A DNA stretch of 64,000 nt, taken from Ambrosia x helenae. Lineage: Eukaryota; Streptophyta; Magnoliopsida; Asterales; Asteraceae. Below are positions 34,651-45,619 of this stretch, piece after piece (within the stretch, counting starts at the first letter, position 1; each line of letters starts with the position of its first letter). The stretch is taken from contig CM061227.1 of NCBI GenBank assembly GCA_030844895.1, forward strand, positions 2,629,153 to 2,693,152, in the 5' to 3' direction. Made by a program: the position numbers and the translations under genes. A model generated the notes under the pieces. The model worked only from the letters and a program-made list of their open reading frames with translations. It was not told where the DNA came from and searched no databases.

Positions 34651-37477
34651 ATGGCTTCACCTCCCTACACCTCGCTCTGCAGTATCCGCCTACCGCTATT
34701 CGTCGCATTTCTGATCGTCGCCGCAGGTTCAACCTACGCTGCTGCTCCTAGAAAAGCCGGTAAAAACGTTGGCCATGCCAACGGTGGCAAAAAAGGTGGA
34801 CATGCTCCCGTGCCCAAAAATAATAAAGTTGGACGCGTTCCAATGCCCAAAAAGAATAAAGCTGGACGCGTTCCGGTGCCCAAAAATAATAAAGCTGGAC
34901 GCGTTTCGGTGCCCAAAAATAATAAAGTTGAACCTCCTCGGGTGCCCGAGAATAAGCAGGGTGGGCTGCCTATTCTGGTGCCAGGAAATGATATAGAGAC
35001 ACAATTTAGAGGTTCGTGGGCCATCGATGACCCTAATGTGGGTGTTGCCGCGATGCAATTCCAATTAATGCCGAACAACAAGGCGGTGTGGTTTGATACG
35101 ACGTCACTTGGTCCATCTGCCCGAGAACTTGGTCCACCGGCAATTGCCCGAAAAGTCCTGAGATGAACTTTAAGCCCGATTGCTTTGCACATGCAATCGC
35201 GTATGATGTTGAGACCGGAAAAAGTCGAACGGTCTATGTACGTGTTCTTTTCAAATTATTATATTTTTTAAAAGTAGTTATAAATGTTGAAAAGAACATG
35301 TTGTGTCACATGTTCTATATCATGCCGCGGGTTCTAACCGAACATGACACATATTTATTCATATAGAAAACATCAACCTTAACTAGACACTTAAATCGTG
35401 TAGCATAAACAAGGCATGTTTAACTTATTTAAAGAAACATGTCCAAACGGGTTGGCAGTATATAATAAAAGATTTGTAAACATGTTAATTAGGCTAGCGG
35501 GTAGTAAAATATGGATTAATGGATGACAACCAAAATCCAAATTTTTTTCATGTCGTGTTTTGGGTTATATAAAAAATTATGTGTATGTGTGTGGCAGTTG
35601 GATGGTGAACCATGGTGCTCGTCCGGACACATGTGGCCCAACGGAGACTTGGTGGCTACCGGCGGAACAAGAGGCGGTGTTAAATCCATTCGAGTGTTGT
35701 CGATGGCTGACCCGAAAGCCAACTTTGTGGAGAAGAAAAATGTTCTTGCCGATAGAAGATGGTACACATATATATCCCTATTGCTAAAATAATGATTAAC
35801 TTAAAAACAGAAAATGCATTACATTTTATCAATAAATTTAAGTATTTGCATGTTCTTTAATAACATTATAATAACTTTTCTAATATATCATTTAGAATGT
35901 ACTACTTATTAAGGTTTGGAGGTTATATACATATAAAATATTTGTCTTGGTCATAAATAATTAATTTGGTTATTGAAAACGATGATTTAGTTAGCCACCA
36001 ACTTTCAATGTTGATGTGTTGATAGATTCAAGCTAACTTCAAATAATATGTTATCTACACTAAATTTTAAATATACTTCAATTCAATCAAATGTAACACA
36101 TCATTATGAAATAAAATAAAATATAAAGGTTGGTAATAATTTAGATTTGGTTTATTAATATGTTAGTCATTCTATTGGTTTCCCAATTAATTCATTCATT
36201 TAGATTCAATGATTTACTAATGCTTTGGTCATTAAGTTTTTCCCACAACCCTAATTTGATCTTTTTTTTTTTTTTTTTTTTTATCATGTAGGTATTCATC
36301 TAACCATGTTTTAGAGGACGGAAGCGCGGTGTTATGCGGCGGTCGAAACGCATTCACCTACGAAATCGTGCCGCCGAACAAACTAGAATTTCGTCCTCGA
36401 AAATTCAACCTCCCATTCCTCCAAGAAACCACCATACCGAAGAAACCGGGCCCGGGTATGTACATCGAAAACAACCTCTACCCCTTCCTTTTCCTCATCC
36501 CGGATGGCAACATGTTTCTCTTCGCAAACGACCGCGGTATAATTTTCCACCCGCATACCGCCACCATCGTTCGTCAATTCCCAAAACTACCCGGTGGAGC
36601 CCGAAACTACCCGGCCTCGGGCATGGCTGCCCTCCTACCATTAATAATCAAGCCCGGCAACATCGACGCCGAGGTGGTGATTTGCGGCGGGAACACTCAA
36701 GACGCCTACCCATCCGTCGACAGCAAACATACGAGAAACCGCGTTTTCAAGCCCGCGCTTCGAGACTGCCACCGACTAATGTTGACTAATCACGCCTCAA
36801 CATGGGTGAACGAACAAGACATGCCGTCAGGCCGGTGTATGGGCGACCTCATCACGCTCCCAACCGGCGATCTTTTAATGATCAACGGCGCCCGAAAGGG
36901 CGCCGGCGGTTGGGAAAACGCGATCGACCCGAACTTGACCCCGGTTTTATACATGCCGAATAAACCGATGGGTCAACGGTTCAAAGAAATGGTCCCAACC
37001 AAAATCGCCCGAATGTACCATTCGGTAGCGGCGTTGATGCCGGACGGCAAAATTCTTGTCGCCGGCAGCAACCCGCATGCGAAATACGACACGAAAGCGG
37101 AGTACCCAACGGAGCTCCGGGTCGAGAAATTCTCGCCGCATTATCTCGACCCGGCATTGGCCGGAAAACGGCCGGTGATCGGTCCGACGACGGAGAAGGT
37201 GTTGAAGTACGGTAAAGAGTTTAAAATTACGGTGAAATTTGCCGGTGGGCCGGTAAATGTTCAAGATGTGAAGGTAACATTATATTATCCACCATTTACA
37301 ACTCATGGGTTTTCAATGAATCAAAGGTTGCTGATTCTTCCGGTGAAGGCGGTGGCGAATGGTATTATCACCACCGTGGCGCCGCCGTCTGGAAAACTTG
37401 CTCCGCCGGCGTATTATCTTTTGTTTGTGAATTTCAGGGGAATTCCGTCAAAGGGTTTTTGGGTCCACGTTGACTAA
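34651..37477 (+). CDS. aldehyde (glyoxal) oxidase GLOX-like, with one frameshift
   Basis: Three exons: 34651-35237, 35598-35761 and 36292-37477 (TAA), about 645 codons if read through. It encodes a secreted copper-radical oxidase (galactose oxidase family, kelch-type propeller plus C-terminal DUF1929 domain) that oxidises aldehydes such as glyoxal and makes H2O2 in the wall. A signal peptide ends near ...GSTYAAA. It is followed by a Lys/Pro-rich repeat region, (K)NNKAGRVPVP-like units at least four times. Active-site residues are visible: Cys in EPWCSSGH, Tyr in ENNLYPF, Tyr-His in RMYHSVA and His in FTTHGFSMNQR. The break is in exon 1. At about 35153-35158 one base is missing, so the frame ends at TGA (35164-35166), while the next frame continues MNFKPDCFAHAIAYDVETG to a good splice donor. 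All else is intact, so it is either a very young pseudogene or an assembly error. Confidence 0.88.
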
Positions 37478-38234
37478 GATCAAGTTTGACTTGTTTAATT
37501 TATAGTTTATTTAGAGTAAAAAGTAGGATACAAAATGTATAGAATAGAAATTTTCTACGTTTTATGCAATAAGTTGTGACATTTTTTTATATAAACACTT
37601 TTGTCTAAGCTTTCTAATTTTCATGTATTAATAATTAATTAGTACACCCAAGTGTAATTTTAATGTTAAACATCGGATTAGAGGATTTTGTGCGTTAAGA
37701 TACATTTTGGACGACTTTTGATTCATTTAACTAGTTTTCTTCTAAGTGAAACATGGCGTTTTAAAAGAGGTCGGACTAATCATGCATAAGTAAATGAGTC
37801 AAAATTGTCCAACAATAGATAAAATTAATATTGGCGCTATATGGGTTATTCTATGAAACTATATTTTATTAACAATTCATGATTTATTGATTAACAAGGG
37901 TCTTTTAAAAGACGTCTGAAAATGTGACCCAAAAGAAAGTTATTCAGTTCTATAAAGCTAAAATCGGTCTATTAAACCCAGTTTTGCTTCCGGTTAAACT
38001 CGAACTCAAATTCTCGAATTTCCTAAACTCGATCTGCAATTAAAACAGATCAGAATGAAATATGTAGGGACAAGCTGACAATACCATTCGAGAGTTCAAA
38101 ACAACTTAAAAGGTGCATTTTGACTTTGAAGGTCAAACATGTTGGTCAAAGAAACTCTCTTTAAGTTCGGTTCTTAAAATCACAAATATCATTTTGGATA
38201 CCCAAACTATGCATCAAGGGACAAAAGTATGAAC
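37478..38234. other. no gene seen
   Basis: 3' flank of GLOX and the place where the last exon of the minus-strand methyltransferase would be expected. No match to that exon was found. Confidence 0.4.
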
Positions 38235-39007
38235 CTTGTCTAAAAGAATCTCTTGAAATTGTTGCGGGAAAATAGTAAGATTCTTATAGTTAGTTAATGC
38301 TACCTGCAAAAAACAAGAAAAAAATTATGTATATCATAACTGAAACCAAAGGGCATATGGCCTAGCAGTATCAAGGTGCGTTGGATTAAAGGGCGCGTGT
38401 TAGCAATTAAAAAACAAAAATCAAAACTAACCAAAATGTAATTTACTTTCAGCTTCTTAATTATCATTGTATGTAAGAAAAAAGATGTTTTTTTCTTTCT
38501 CCATTACATGCCAACACATTTCCAACTTCTTTTTTATTTGTTGTATGCAAGTAATCTTCTATAGATGATGTGGGGTTGTATCACGTCATCGTCCTTACCT
38601 GCTATAGAAAAAGGTTTAGTTGCAACAATCGTAAGAAAGTATGTCACATACACTGGGAAAACAAATTTTTTCTTGGATGCAATGACAAAAAAGGTGAAAG
38701 TAAATGCAATTTAGTGTAGTAAATCCTATAGATGAATGTAACTTCGGAAACTTGACGACAACTGACATATGATTTCCATGGCTGCGGTTCCAAAACAAAA
38801 ACTCCATTCTGTTTGGGATCAATTAAACATTAAATATGGGAAGTGTAAATAAAGGGAAGTGATGTTGGTGCATTATTTATGAGTGGGTCGATTTGGTTTA
38901 ATCTCTAAGTGTCTAACAAGCCAAAAATAACAAAAAAAAAAAAAAGTTTAAACGGAAAGGAGACGGGTCAAAACTCAAAAGTTAGCCAAAGTATATTTCT
39001 TTGCATA

Positions 39008-39153
39008 CAGTGGCGAAGCTTGACCCGAAGATTCGGGGGGTCGAAACCCTATATTTTCAAAATTTTCTATACGAATACTATATAATCGGAACTTCTGCGG
39101 GAAAATTCGGGGGGGGGGGGGGGGTCGGCCGCCCCTACTATGCTGCGCCACTG
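39008..39153. mobile_element. hAT-like MITE, 146 bp
   Basis: Exact 8-bp TSD TTTGCATA (39000-39007, 39154-39161). Ends CAGTGGCGAAGC / GCTGCGCCACTG. Contains a G-run of about 14. Sister copy at 41426-41620. Confidence 0.85.
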
Positions 39154-39658
39154 TTTGCATACCGACCTAAATCGCATTATGCAAAAATTTATAAAAGAGT
39201 GGAACAATGTATGTCGAAGCCATCCAAGTATTCAATCCATATGCTCTTATTTATACCAACTTAGATAAACAAATAATGAAAATGCTCTTAAATTTTCTAA
39301 CAAGGACAACAATAATAGCCTGCATCATGTTTACACCTCAACAAATTTGTCTTTTTAAAATTATCAGGGCATTTTCGTCACCTCTAATAGTAATTATGTA
39401 GCTAATTGAACACTTACAGGTTAAAGAAGCCGCCAAACCTTTGAGAATAGTGCTATTAAACCCTTATCACCCAGTTCAAATGGATCCATGTTGAAACACT
39501 AAGGCTGCATGGTAGGAAACAAATGTATTCAACGCCCAACGGAAACGAGTTAAATGAAAACAAATAGATTAAAAAGGATTTAACTAAAAGAAAACCGGTC
39601 AATTGGGTCGAAAGTCACTAGCAACATATTAACTGGTTATAAAATCCAATGGAAGAAC

Positions 39659-40172
39659 TGTTGGGGAATAACCGTAACAAACGAACAATAACATATAACA
39701 GAAATCTCTGAAGGCACGTGATCTCTTTCAGATTAAATCAATTCGACGGTTCTATCGAATTTTCTGTACGTTTTGTTTGAGATTATGAGAACCAGAGAGA
39801 TTGACCAAGAAGGAGAAGAATTCGTAATGAATATTGGGGCCATTAACTGCCTTTTAGGCAGTTTTCTAAGGGTTTCGAAATTGCCAAAAATAGTCCCTCT
39901 ATTTCCGAAATTTAAATTTCTGAGATATTTTTACCATAGCAATTTTAATGGAAATAAAATTTTTCCAAGCTGACCTGGCAGCTCGACCCCAGCCAAGGGC
40001 TCTGCCCCTTGGACCCTGCTCCCAGGGGCGCTGCCCCCGGACCCCCGTTCCTTGCCCCTAAGTTCATAATAATTTCAAATAGCCGTGCACTCCACACCAC
40101 CATACCTATATGATGTATTATTATGAACATATTGGTCAAATAGTCAATCCAATTACACTAAAATATCCAACA
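39659..40172 (-). mobile_element. solo LTR, probably Ty1/copia
   Basis: 514 bp beginning TGTTGG and ending CCAACA, flanked by the exact 5-bp TSD AGAAC (39654-39658, 40173-40177). No internal retroelement sequence is on either side, so it is a solo LTR left by recombination. The orientation (minus) is a guess from the CCCCAACA end. A GC-rich inverted stretch with AGGGGCAGCGCCCCTGG-like words lies at 39990-40045. Confidence 0.8.
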
Positions 40173-40701
40173 AGAACAATAAAGCGTTTGTCAGTGAAAC
40201 TGGTCCAGCCAAAATTCATTTTTTGATCCACTACCCAGCCCGTCCATTTCCCATCTTGAGATATCTTAAATGCTGACTTTAAACTAGCGAACACTCGTAT
40301 ATGATGAATCACCTAGGCTGAATCAAAAGAATAAACTTACCAAAGAATGGTATCATATGCCAAACAAACAATACTATAACTTATGTCTCAACACAGACTG
40401 GTCGAGTCGTGTTGGGTTGACCCAAAAACACTTTTTTTGGTTCATCTTTTAAAAACCTTTTTTAATGATCCAAAATTTGGAACTTGCAGCCAGTTCGACT
40501 CGTTCTCCTTTTAGCTAATTTTATTGTCTCATCAGTTTGAGATAGAGATAGAACCGCAGTTGACACATTCATAGGTTAATCATTAATGGACCGAAATTGC
40601 ACTTTATCGTAACATTAATTTGTTTTGAAGTTTTCAAGATCAAAACCGCTCACCTGAGTCTATGTCAATCCCTACGATTTTCTGGCAACCATACTTGTTT
40701 G

Positions 40702-41417
40702 CTGCAATCATAGAAAAAAAACAAAATCACACTCATATCTTATATAAACACAATAGCATTACTTACATAAACTATATCAATTGTTTGCCGAATCAATATG
40801 GTTTCACAATCTTCTTGTGCTATATGCCTTGGCACATGTATTGTCAGCTTACTAGCTTGGTTAAAAAAAGAGAAAGGCGCTAAAAGCTTTTAGGTCTCAA
40901 AGGCCAAAGCGTGAGGCGTGACAATCACGTACGCAAGGCACAACTCAAATTAGTTGGGTTTTTTTTTTTTTACAAGTGATACGTAGGTAAACAGGTCACA
41001 AGCTGCGCCGCTTATTAGTTTGTTGACATATTGACCAAGGGTTTGCCCTGTGAATCGCTATTTTCATTAGGAGCAGCTTGTCCCGCCCAACTACAAGAGG
41101 TGCGTTTAAGATCCTAACTTACTAAATAAGTTTAGGTTATTTATCTTTGTGTTTTAATTATTTTATAGATCGCAATATGAATTATAAACCCAACCTTTAT
41201 GCCTTCTGTGCTTATATACAAAAACAAAATACACAAAGTCACAAAGCACAAACAAATGTAATCTAATGTATTAACACTTAAGTGAAAATGAATTATACAG
41301 AAGAAAATGAAAGCAGTATGACTCATTTTCTAGACACTCCAAATCATCAACAAAGTCTATGATCATAACTGCCTATAATCGTCACCGAACCGTAAAATTC
41401 AGTGTTTTCCATTATTC
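40702..41417. other. no gene seen
   Basis: Expected position of upstream methyltransferase exons, but none is recognisable. A GCGC-type MITE fragment may lie at 40875-40940 (AGGCGCTAAAAGC, CGTGAGGCGTGAC). Confidence 0.4.
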
Positions 41418-41425
41418 AGTCTGGT

Positions 41426-41620
41426 CAGTGGCGAAGCTTGACCCGAAGGTTTGGGGGGTTGGAAGACATCGGGGGGTCGAAAACCAGTTTCGGGAGGTCA
41501 AAACCCTATATTTCCAAAATTTTCTATACGAATACTATATAATCGGAACTTCTGCGCGAAAATTCGGGGGGGGGGGGGGGGTCGGCCGCCCCCTCCCGCC
41601 CCTACAATGCTACGCCCCTG
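41426..41620. mobile_element. hAT-like MITE, 195 bp
   Basis: Ends CAGTGGCGAAGC and ...CTACGCCCCTG. TSD AGTCTGGT / GGTCTGGT (41418-41425, 41621-41628; 7 of 8 match). Internally homologous to 39008-39153, with an extra GGGGGGT-containing segment. Confidence 0.75.
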
Positions 41621-41962
41621 GGTCTGGTTTCGGTAAATACAAAACCAAAACCGTCTAAGATACAAAACCGAACAATCAGTTTTTTGTATAGGTCTATTAT
41701 TTCGGGTTACGATTCGGTTAATCGATATTCTGATCAACCCTAATTTACAAGACAACTTGACTAGCAAATATAGATGCATTCATTGATCACAGTCTCACAG
41801 ATTTAAATGCTAAATTACTAATCAACCATTGCAGACACATAAGATCAAAACAACATCATCATTATTCTATTATTATTATCCAAAGTTAAACATAACCTCA
41901 ATTCTCTAAAATCACTATAATAAAACACTTCAAACCCATCTCTAACTTGCAGATAATGTTTA

Positions 41963-42010
41963 TAAAACGCATAGTTGTTAAAAGCCATTGCCTCTCGCGC
42001 CTAGGCCCAT
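41963..42010. mobile_element. fragment of a GCGCC-rich MITE
   Basis: The 5' end of the element found complete at 52705-53107 (CATAGTTGTTAAAAGCC, then ATTGCCTCTCGCGCCTAGGC). The rest is missing. Confidence 0.5.
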
Positions 42011-42057
42011 TTTAACCTTCTGATCCATTTTCCTTCTTTCTTTAGTTCTTGCGCCGG

Positions 42058-42850
42058 TTATAGCCTGAACCATGTTAGTATCTGAACCATCTTCTCATAT
42101 TGCGTCACACACGTTACCACTGCTTCAAAATCAAAAAACCCAGAGACAGTTAATCTACTCGCTTCTTTCTGAACGGAAACAGATTCAACACCCTCAACTC
42201 TATACACCGCCTTCTCTATCTTGTCTATTTCGCTTTCACTCTTAAAGTTCACTCCCAGCGTTAATTCATACTTCTGAAACAAAAACAGGGTTAAACAACA
42301 AAGAATAATAAGAACCAATAAACTAAAAGCACAGTTGTCAAAGCGCCTAGGCGCACTCAAGGCGCATAGGCCGAGCCCGGAGCCTAGGCGCAAGGCGCAT
42401 AAAAAATGACGGCTTTTTATAATTAAGCGCATAGTATAAAATACATTTTTTAGGGATTCTAGAGATGTTTTAGGCTTGTTTAGGGCTACTTTAGGATGTT
42501 TTAGGGTTGTTTAGGACTTGTTCATGACTCATTTAGGATGTTTTAGAGGTTTATGCAACTTTTAGCCTGAATTTTGGCCGGAAATCAGCCCTGATAGTGC
42601 GCCTTAGTGCTTAGGCGCGCGCCTCACAGGGCGTAGCGCACTTGGTGCGCCTCGAGCCTAGGCGCGCTTTTGACAACTATGACTAAAAGTGCTCTCTCAC
42701 TGAAACTAAACAGCAATCAGTGATCACTGAATTGTAGAAGTTTTTGCGGCAAAGATAGTAGCCTCCTTCGGTCACCTTGAATCGAGACAGGTCTCCTCCA
42801 ATCACTTCTTCGTCACTCTTTTCTTCTTTCTCTACTTCCTCAGCATCCAT
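42058..42850 (-). CDS. small HMA-domain protein without CxxC
   Basis: Two exons, 42850-42776 and 42273-42058, give 95 aa. Exon 1 is an acidic leader (MDAEEVEKEEKSDEEV...). Exon 2 is a ferredoxin-like HMA fold: KYELTLGVNFKSESEIDKIE, VEGVESVSVQKEASRLTVSG and a last helix. The pattern (beta, helix, VEGVxSVxV, LTVxG) is that of plant heavy-metal-associated proteins. The metal-binding CxxC is absent (NFKSES at the loop), and there is no C-terminal isoprenylation CaaX, so it is probably not a metal chaperone in the usual sense. Splice sites are FK|gtgacc and gtttcag|AAG. A 350-bp MITE sits in the intron. The acidic exon 1 is the least certain part. Confidence 0.6.
42331..42681. mobile_element. GCGCC-rich MITE in the HMA intron
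   Basis: TIR AGTTGTCAAAGCGCC / CGCGCTTTTGACAACT and a 9-bp TSD with one change, ACTAAAAGC / ACTAAAAGT (42322-42330, 42682-42690). Mutator-like by TSD length. Same group as 10990 and 52705. Confidence 0.75.
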
Positions 42851-43476
42851 TACATTTAATCCTTGATCTGTATAAGATCGTTACATTTAATCCTTGGATT
42901 CTATGCTTCTTTGGATGCAAAGGCAAACGAAAGGATAAAAACCAGGATGATGATGTATATTCATGTGTTTCCATGCGTTGATCCTTTATGCCTTGCAGAT
43001 AGGTGCTCCTTATACCATATTCATACAACATCTGTATATATTAATATTACACACATAAAGCTGGAGCAATGAGTGTCACACCTCTAAGCTGGAGCAATTT
43101 TAGATTCTTCATTTTTACAAGGGAACTTGTTTTAAAGGTCTACAAAATTAACATGTAAATTAGATAACATACCTCGTATCTACGTTAAAAATGTCAATTG
43201 TGCTAAAAAAAATATTCCACAACCATCTCGGTTCTATAGCTATCATTTAAGTGAGGTTGTAAATCAACTTATCTCTAAATTTGTAACAATTTTTACATAC
43301 AGAGTCTGATATGATTTTACTAAACGTGGGGTGATGTGTGCCACACACGTACTCTTGGTTCCCCTACCCACGTAGTCCACTCCATGCATGTCTTCTAATT
43401 TTAATTCCTTTATTTACTCCATGTTTGCAGTATGTTAATGTTAGTGGTTTAGTGGTAGGAGTCATATAATTTCAAG
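42851..43476. other. no gene; upstream of the HMA gene
   Basis: No coding signal and no clear TATA box. The phrase CATTTAATCCTTG occurs twice close together at 42852 and 42883. Confidence 0.4.
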
Positions 43477-43479
43477 TTA

Positions 43480-43693
43480 GGGGCTGTTTGGTTGATTAAG
43501 TGCTGAATCATTAAGTGGTCTGAATGGTTAAGAGACTCTGAATGGTTAAGAGCTGAATCATTCAGCATCCCTTATTAGCTTAATGATTCAGCACTTAATC
43601 ATTCCATTCAGATGCTGAAACAAACAGTCTGAATGCTGAATGATTCAGACCTGAATGATTAAGAGGCTGATTAAGAGGCTATCAAACAGCCCC
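43480..43693. mobile_element. Tourist-like MITE, 214 bp
   Basis: TIR GGGGCTGTTTGGTTGAT / ATCAAACAGCCCC, TSD TTA (43477-43479, 43694-43696). Interior of GAATCATTAAG/CTGAATGGTT words. Same family as the element in IAA intron 2. Confidence 0.85.
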
Positions 43694-43879
43694 TTAGTTA
43701 TGTAAGGCTATATAATGGCCACTAGGTTTATTATGGAGGTATGAAGAAAATGAATTGAGTATGTACTTCTCCCTAAAGTTCTAATCTAGCCTTCTTTCTA
43801 TGTTTCTTTGAGTTTGATCCACTCTACGGATTATTTATCCAAGCGATACACATCATGGGGTTTGCAAATCAAAGATTTA

Positions 43880-44130
43880 GGGGGTGTTTGGGATTGATTA
43901 TTTAAAATAGATTATGCGTTTTGGAAAAACAGGGGTGAAGCTGCTTATAGATTATTGCGTTTTGGTAGCCTAAAAAACTGATTATCTGCGTTTTCAAGAC
44001 GCAATCCAAACACTAAAAACTGATTATCTGCGTTTTCAAAACGCAATCCAAACACTAAAAACTGATTATCTGCGTTTTCAAAACGCAATAATCTAATAAG
44101 CAGATTCAAAACGCAATCCCAAACACTCTC
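43880..44130. mobile_element. Tourist-like MITE with internal tandem repeat
   Basis: 251 bp, ends GGGGGTGTTTGGGATTG / CAATCCCAAACACTCTC, TSD TTA (43877-43879, 44131-44133). Inside, a unit of about 40 bp containing CTGATTATCTGCGTTTTCAA is tandemly repeated three times (43978-44090). Confidence 0.85.
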
Positions 44131-44213
44131 TTAAGATATCTTGGTTTTAATTTACTTCTTGCCACAATTCCGAATTTAATTAAAACAATTCTCTGGTGTT
44201 TTGGTGTGTTGTA

Positions 44214-44752
44214 TAGGGGCGTCAATTATTGACACGACCCGAAAACCAACCCGAACCCGACACGAAAAAAAAATAGATTTGGGTCAACTAACACGACCCG
44301 TTTAAAAAAACGGGTCAGGTTCGGGTTGACACATATATAAAATGGGTTGACCCGTTAACCCGTTTAAGTATTTAGAAAAAAAATATATTATATTTTTGTT
44401 TTTCTTTTTCCATTTCTATGTACATGGTTAGTTATAATTGTGTTATTTTTGGCACACTGTATTATTTATTTGTCACACTTATATACCCACCATTAAACAT
44501 TTTATTGATAACCCGCTTACAACTCAACAACCCGCTTATAACTCATGAACATGTATTACTCATTTAAAAATATGGGTTAAACGGGTCGTCTTCAGGTTGA
44601 CCCGGATTTTATGTGGGTTGGGTTAGGGTTGAAATATTTGACACGAATAATAATATGGGTCGGGTTCGGGTTGCACATTTCAACCCATCAACCCGCCAAC
44701 CCGCAACCCATAAACCCGCCAACCCATCAACCCGACACGATTGACACCCCTA
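44214..44752. mobile_element. hAT-like MITE built of GACCCG/CAACCC words
   Basis: 539 bp with exact 8-bp TSD GTGTTGTA (44206-44213, 44753-44760) and TIR TAGGGG(C/T)GTCAAT. Outer thirds are arrays of AACCCG/CGGGTTGACC words; the centre is AT-rich. Confidence 0.85.
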
Positions 44753-44828
44753 GTGTTGTATGTCTGGGCTAGTTTCTTGCTAGTCCATGTTTTGTTATCG
44801 ATAATATCCCCGCCGTTCATAAAAGAAA

Positions 44829-45395
44829 TTAAAACAACGGCTCGAAATTGATGAAGAAGGCATGAAAACTTAAAAGCTCCAACGATTCAATCTCATTCAA
44901 CAATTCAATTTTGTGAACACCACACCCAACAGATATGGACCCGTACCATTCATCTATGTTTTGAATCCTTGTCGTTATGATAATCTTGGTTTGTGTAGGG
45001 AACGCGTTTGTTCCAAATAAAGTGCTTAGTGTGTCTTTGTCATCAATGTCATCAACAACAATAAACACCTTATTCATTCGTATGGCCTTCTCAAGCTGAA
45101 AAGCTCCCTCGTAAACATTTGATATCATGATGTTATTATTTCCCGAAATATCCTTGAGAAGTTGTCTCTGCACACCAAGCAAACGATCAGGCTGATTCTC
45201 AATGTTTTCGAGAAAACTGCAGCTGTCAAAGTTATGCTTGTTTGAGTAATAAACGTGTTTGGCGAGTGTCGTCTTGCCACCTCCATCCATACCGCAAATT
45301 GCTAGAACTTGAAAATTAGGCTGCTCATATCTCAACCAGGAATTGATCACTTCAGCTCGAGCGTCTATCCCAGTTAGATGAAAAGCTGGGCGACT
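44829..45395 (-). pseudogene. NB-ARC fragment of a TIR-NBS-LRR resistance gene
   Basis: About 188 residues open from just after an upstream TAA: FHLTGIDARAEVINSW linker, P-loop GMDGGGKTT, RNBS-A-like region FDSCSFLENI, kinase-2 KVFIVVDDID and RNBS-B KIIITTR. It stops after LELLSFHAF, where a full protein would continue with GLPL, MHD and LRRs. The TIR domain is missing upstream too. The start DARAEVINSW and DDID (Asp-final kinase 2) are TNL-like. The P-loop has Gly where most have Ile or Val (GxGGxGKTT). This is a truncated remnant, not a working immune receptor. Confidence 0.8.
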
Positions 45396-45619
45396 TTAAA
45401 GAAATGACTTTTAAGTATATCTACGTAGCATCTTATGATCAAAAGTTGTCCAAATGCTCTATGGTTGTAACTAGTACCAATTTAGTCACGTTTTCATATT
45501 CCAAAGAATGGGTTATATGTTAAATTGAGTCCGGGTTGAGTCTGCCCCCCCCGCTGATTTTCGACTACCGATCGAAAAAAATTGAGTCCGGCTCCCGCCG
45601 ATTCCAAAACCAAGCTTTG

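Larger units (their letters stand above)
38235..40701 (-). pseudogene. Bin3-type RNA methyltransferase remains
   Basis: Four exon-like pieces on the minus strand follow the order of the plant Bin3/MePCE-type RNA methyltransferase. They are 40701-40654 (NKYGCQKIVGIDIDS, SAM-binding motif), 39504-39418 (LSVSTWIHLNW, then after a frameshift GLIALFSKVWRLL), 38808-38737 (NGVFVLEPQPWKSY) and 38303-38235 (ALTNYKNLTIFPQQFQEILL). The first three pieces keep at least one good splice site. Defects: a frameshift after IHLNW, a stop in place of the residue after VWRLL, a lost donor after the EPQPWKSY exon, and no first, middle or last exon. A solo LTR (39659-40172) sits where the missing middle exon should be, and a hAT-like MITE lies in another intron. 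Family call from the EPQPWKSY and WIHLNW motifs. Confidence 0.75.

Noticed and set aside
36334..37264. ORFs overlapping GLOX exon 3 in other frames
   Set aside because: The GLOX frame carries the active-site motifs; the rest are shadows of GC-rich third positions.
43978..44090. CRISPR-like array of three 40-bp repeats
   Set aside because: Tandem repeat without unique spacers, inside a MITE, in a plant genome.
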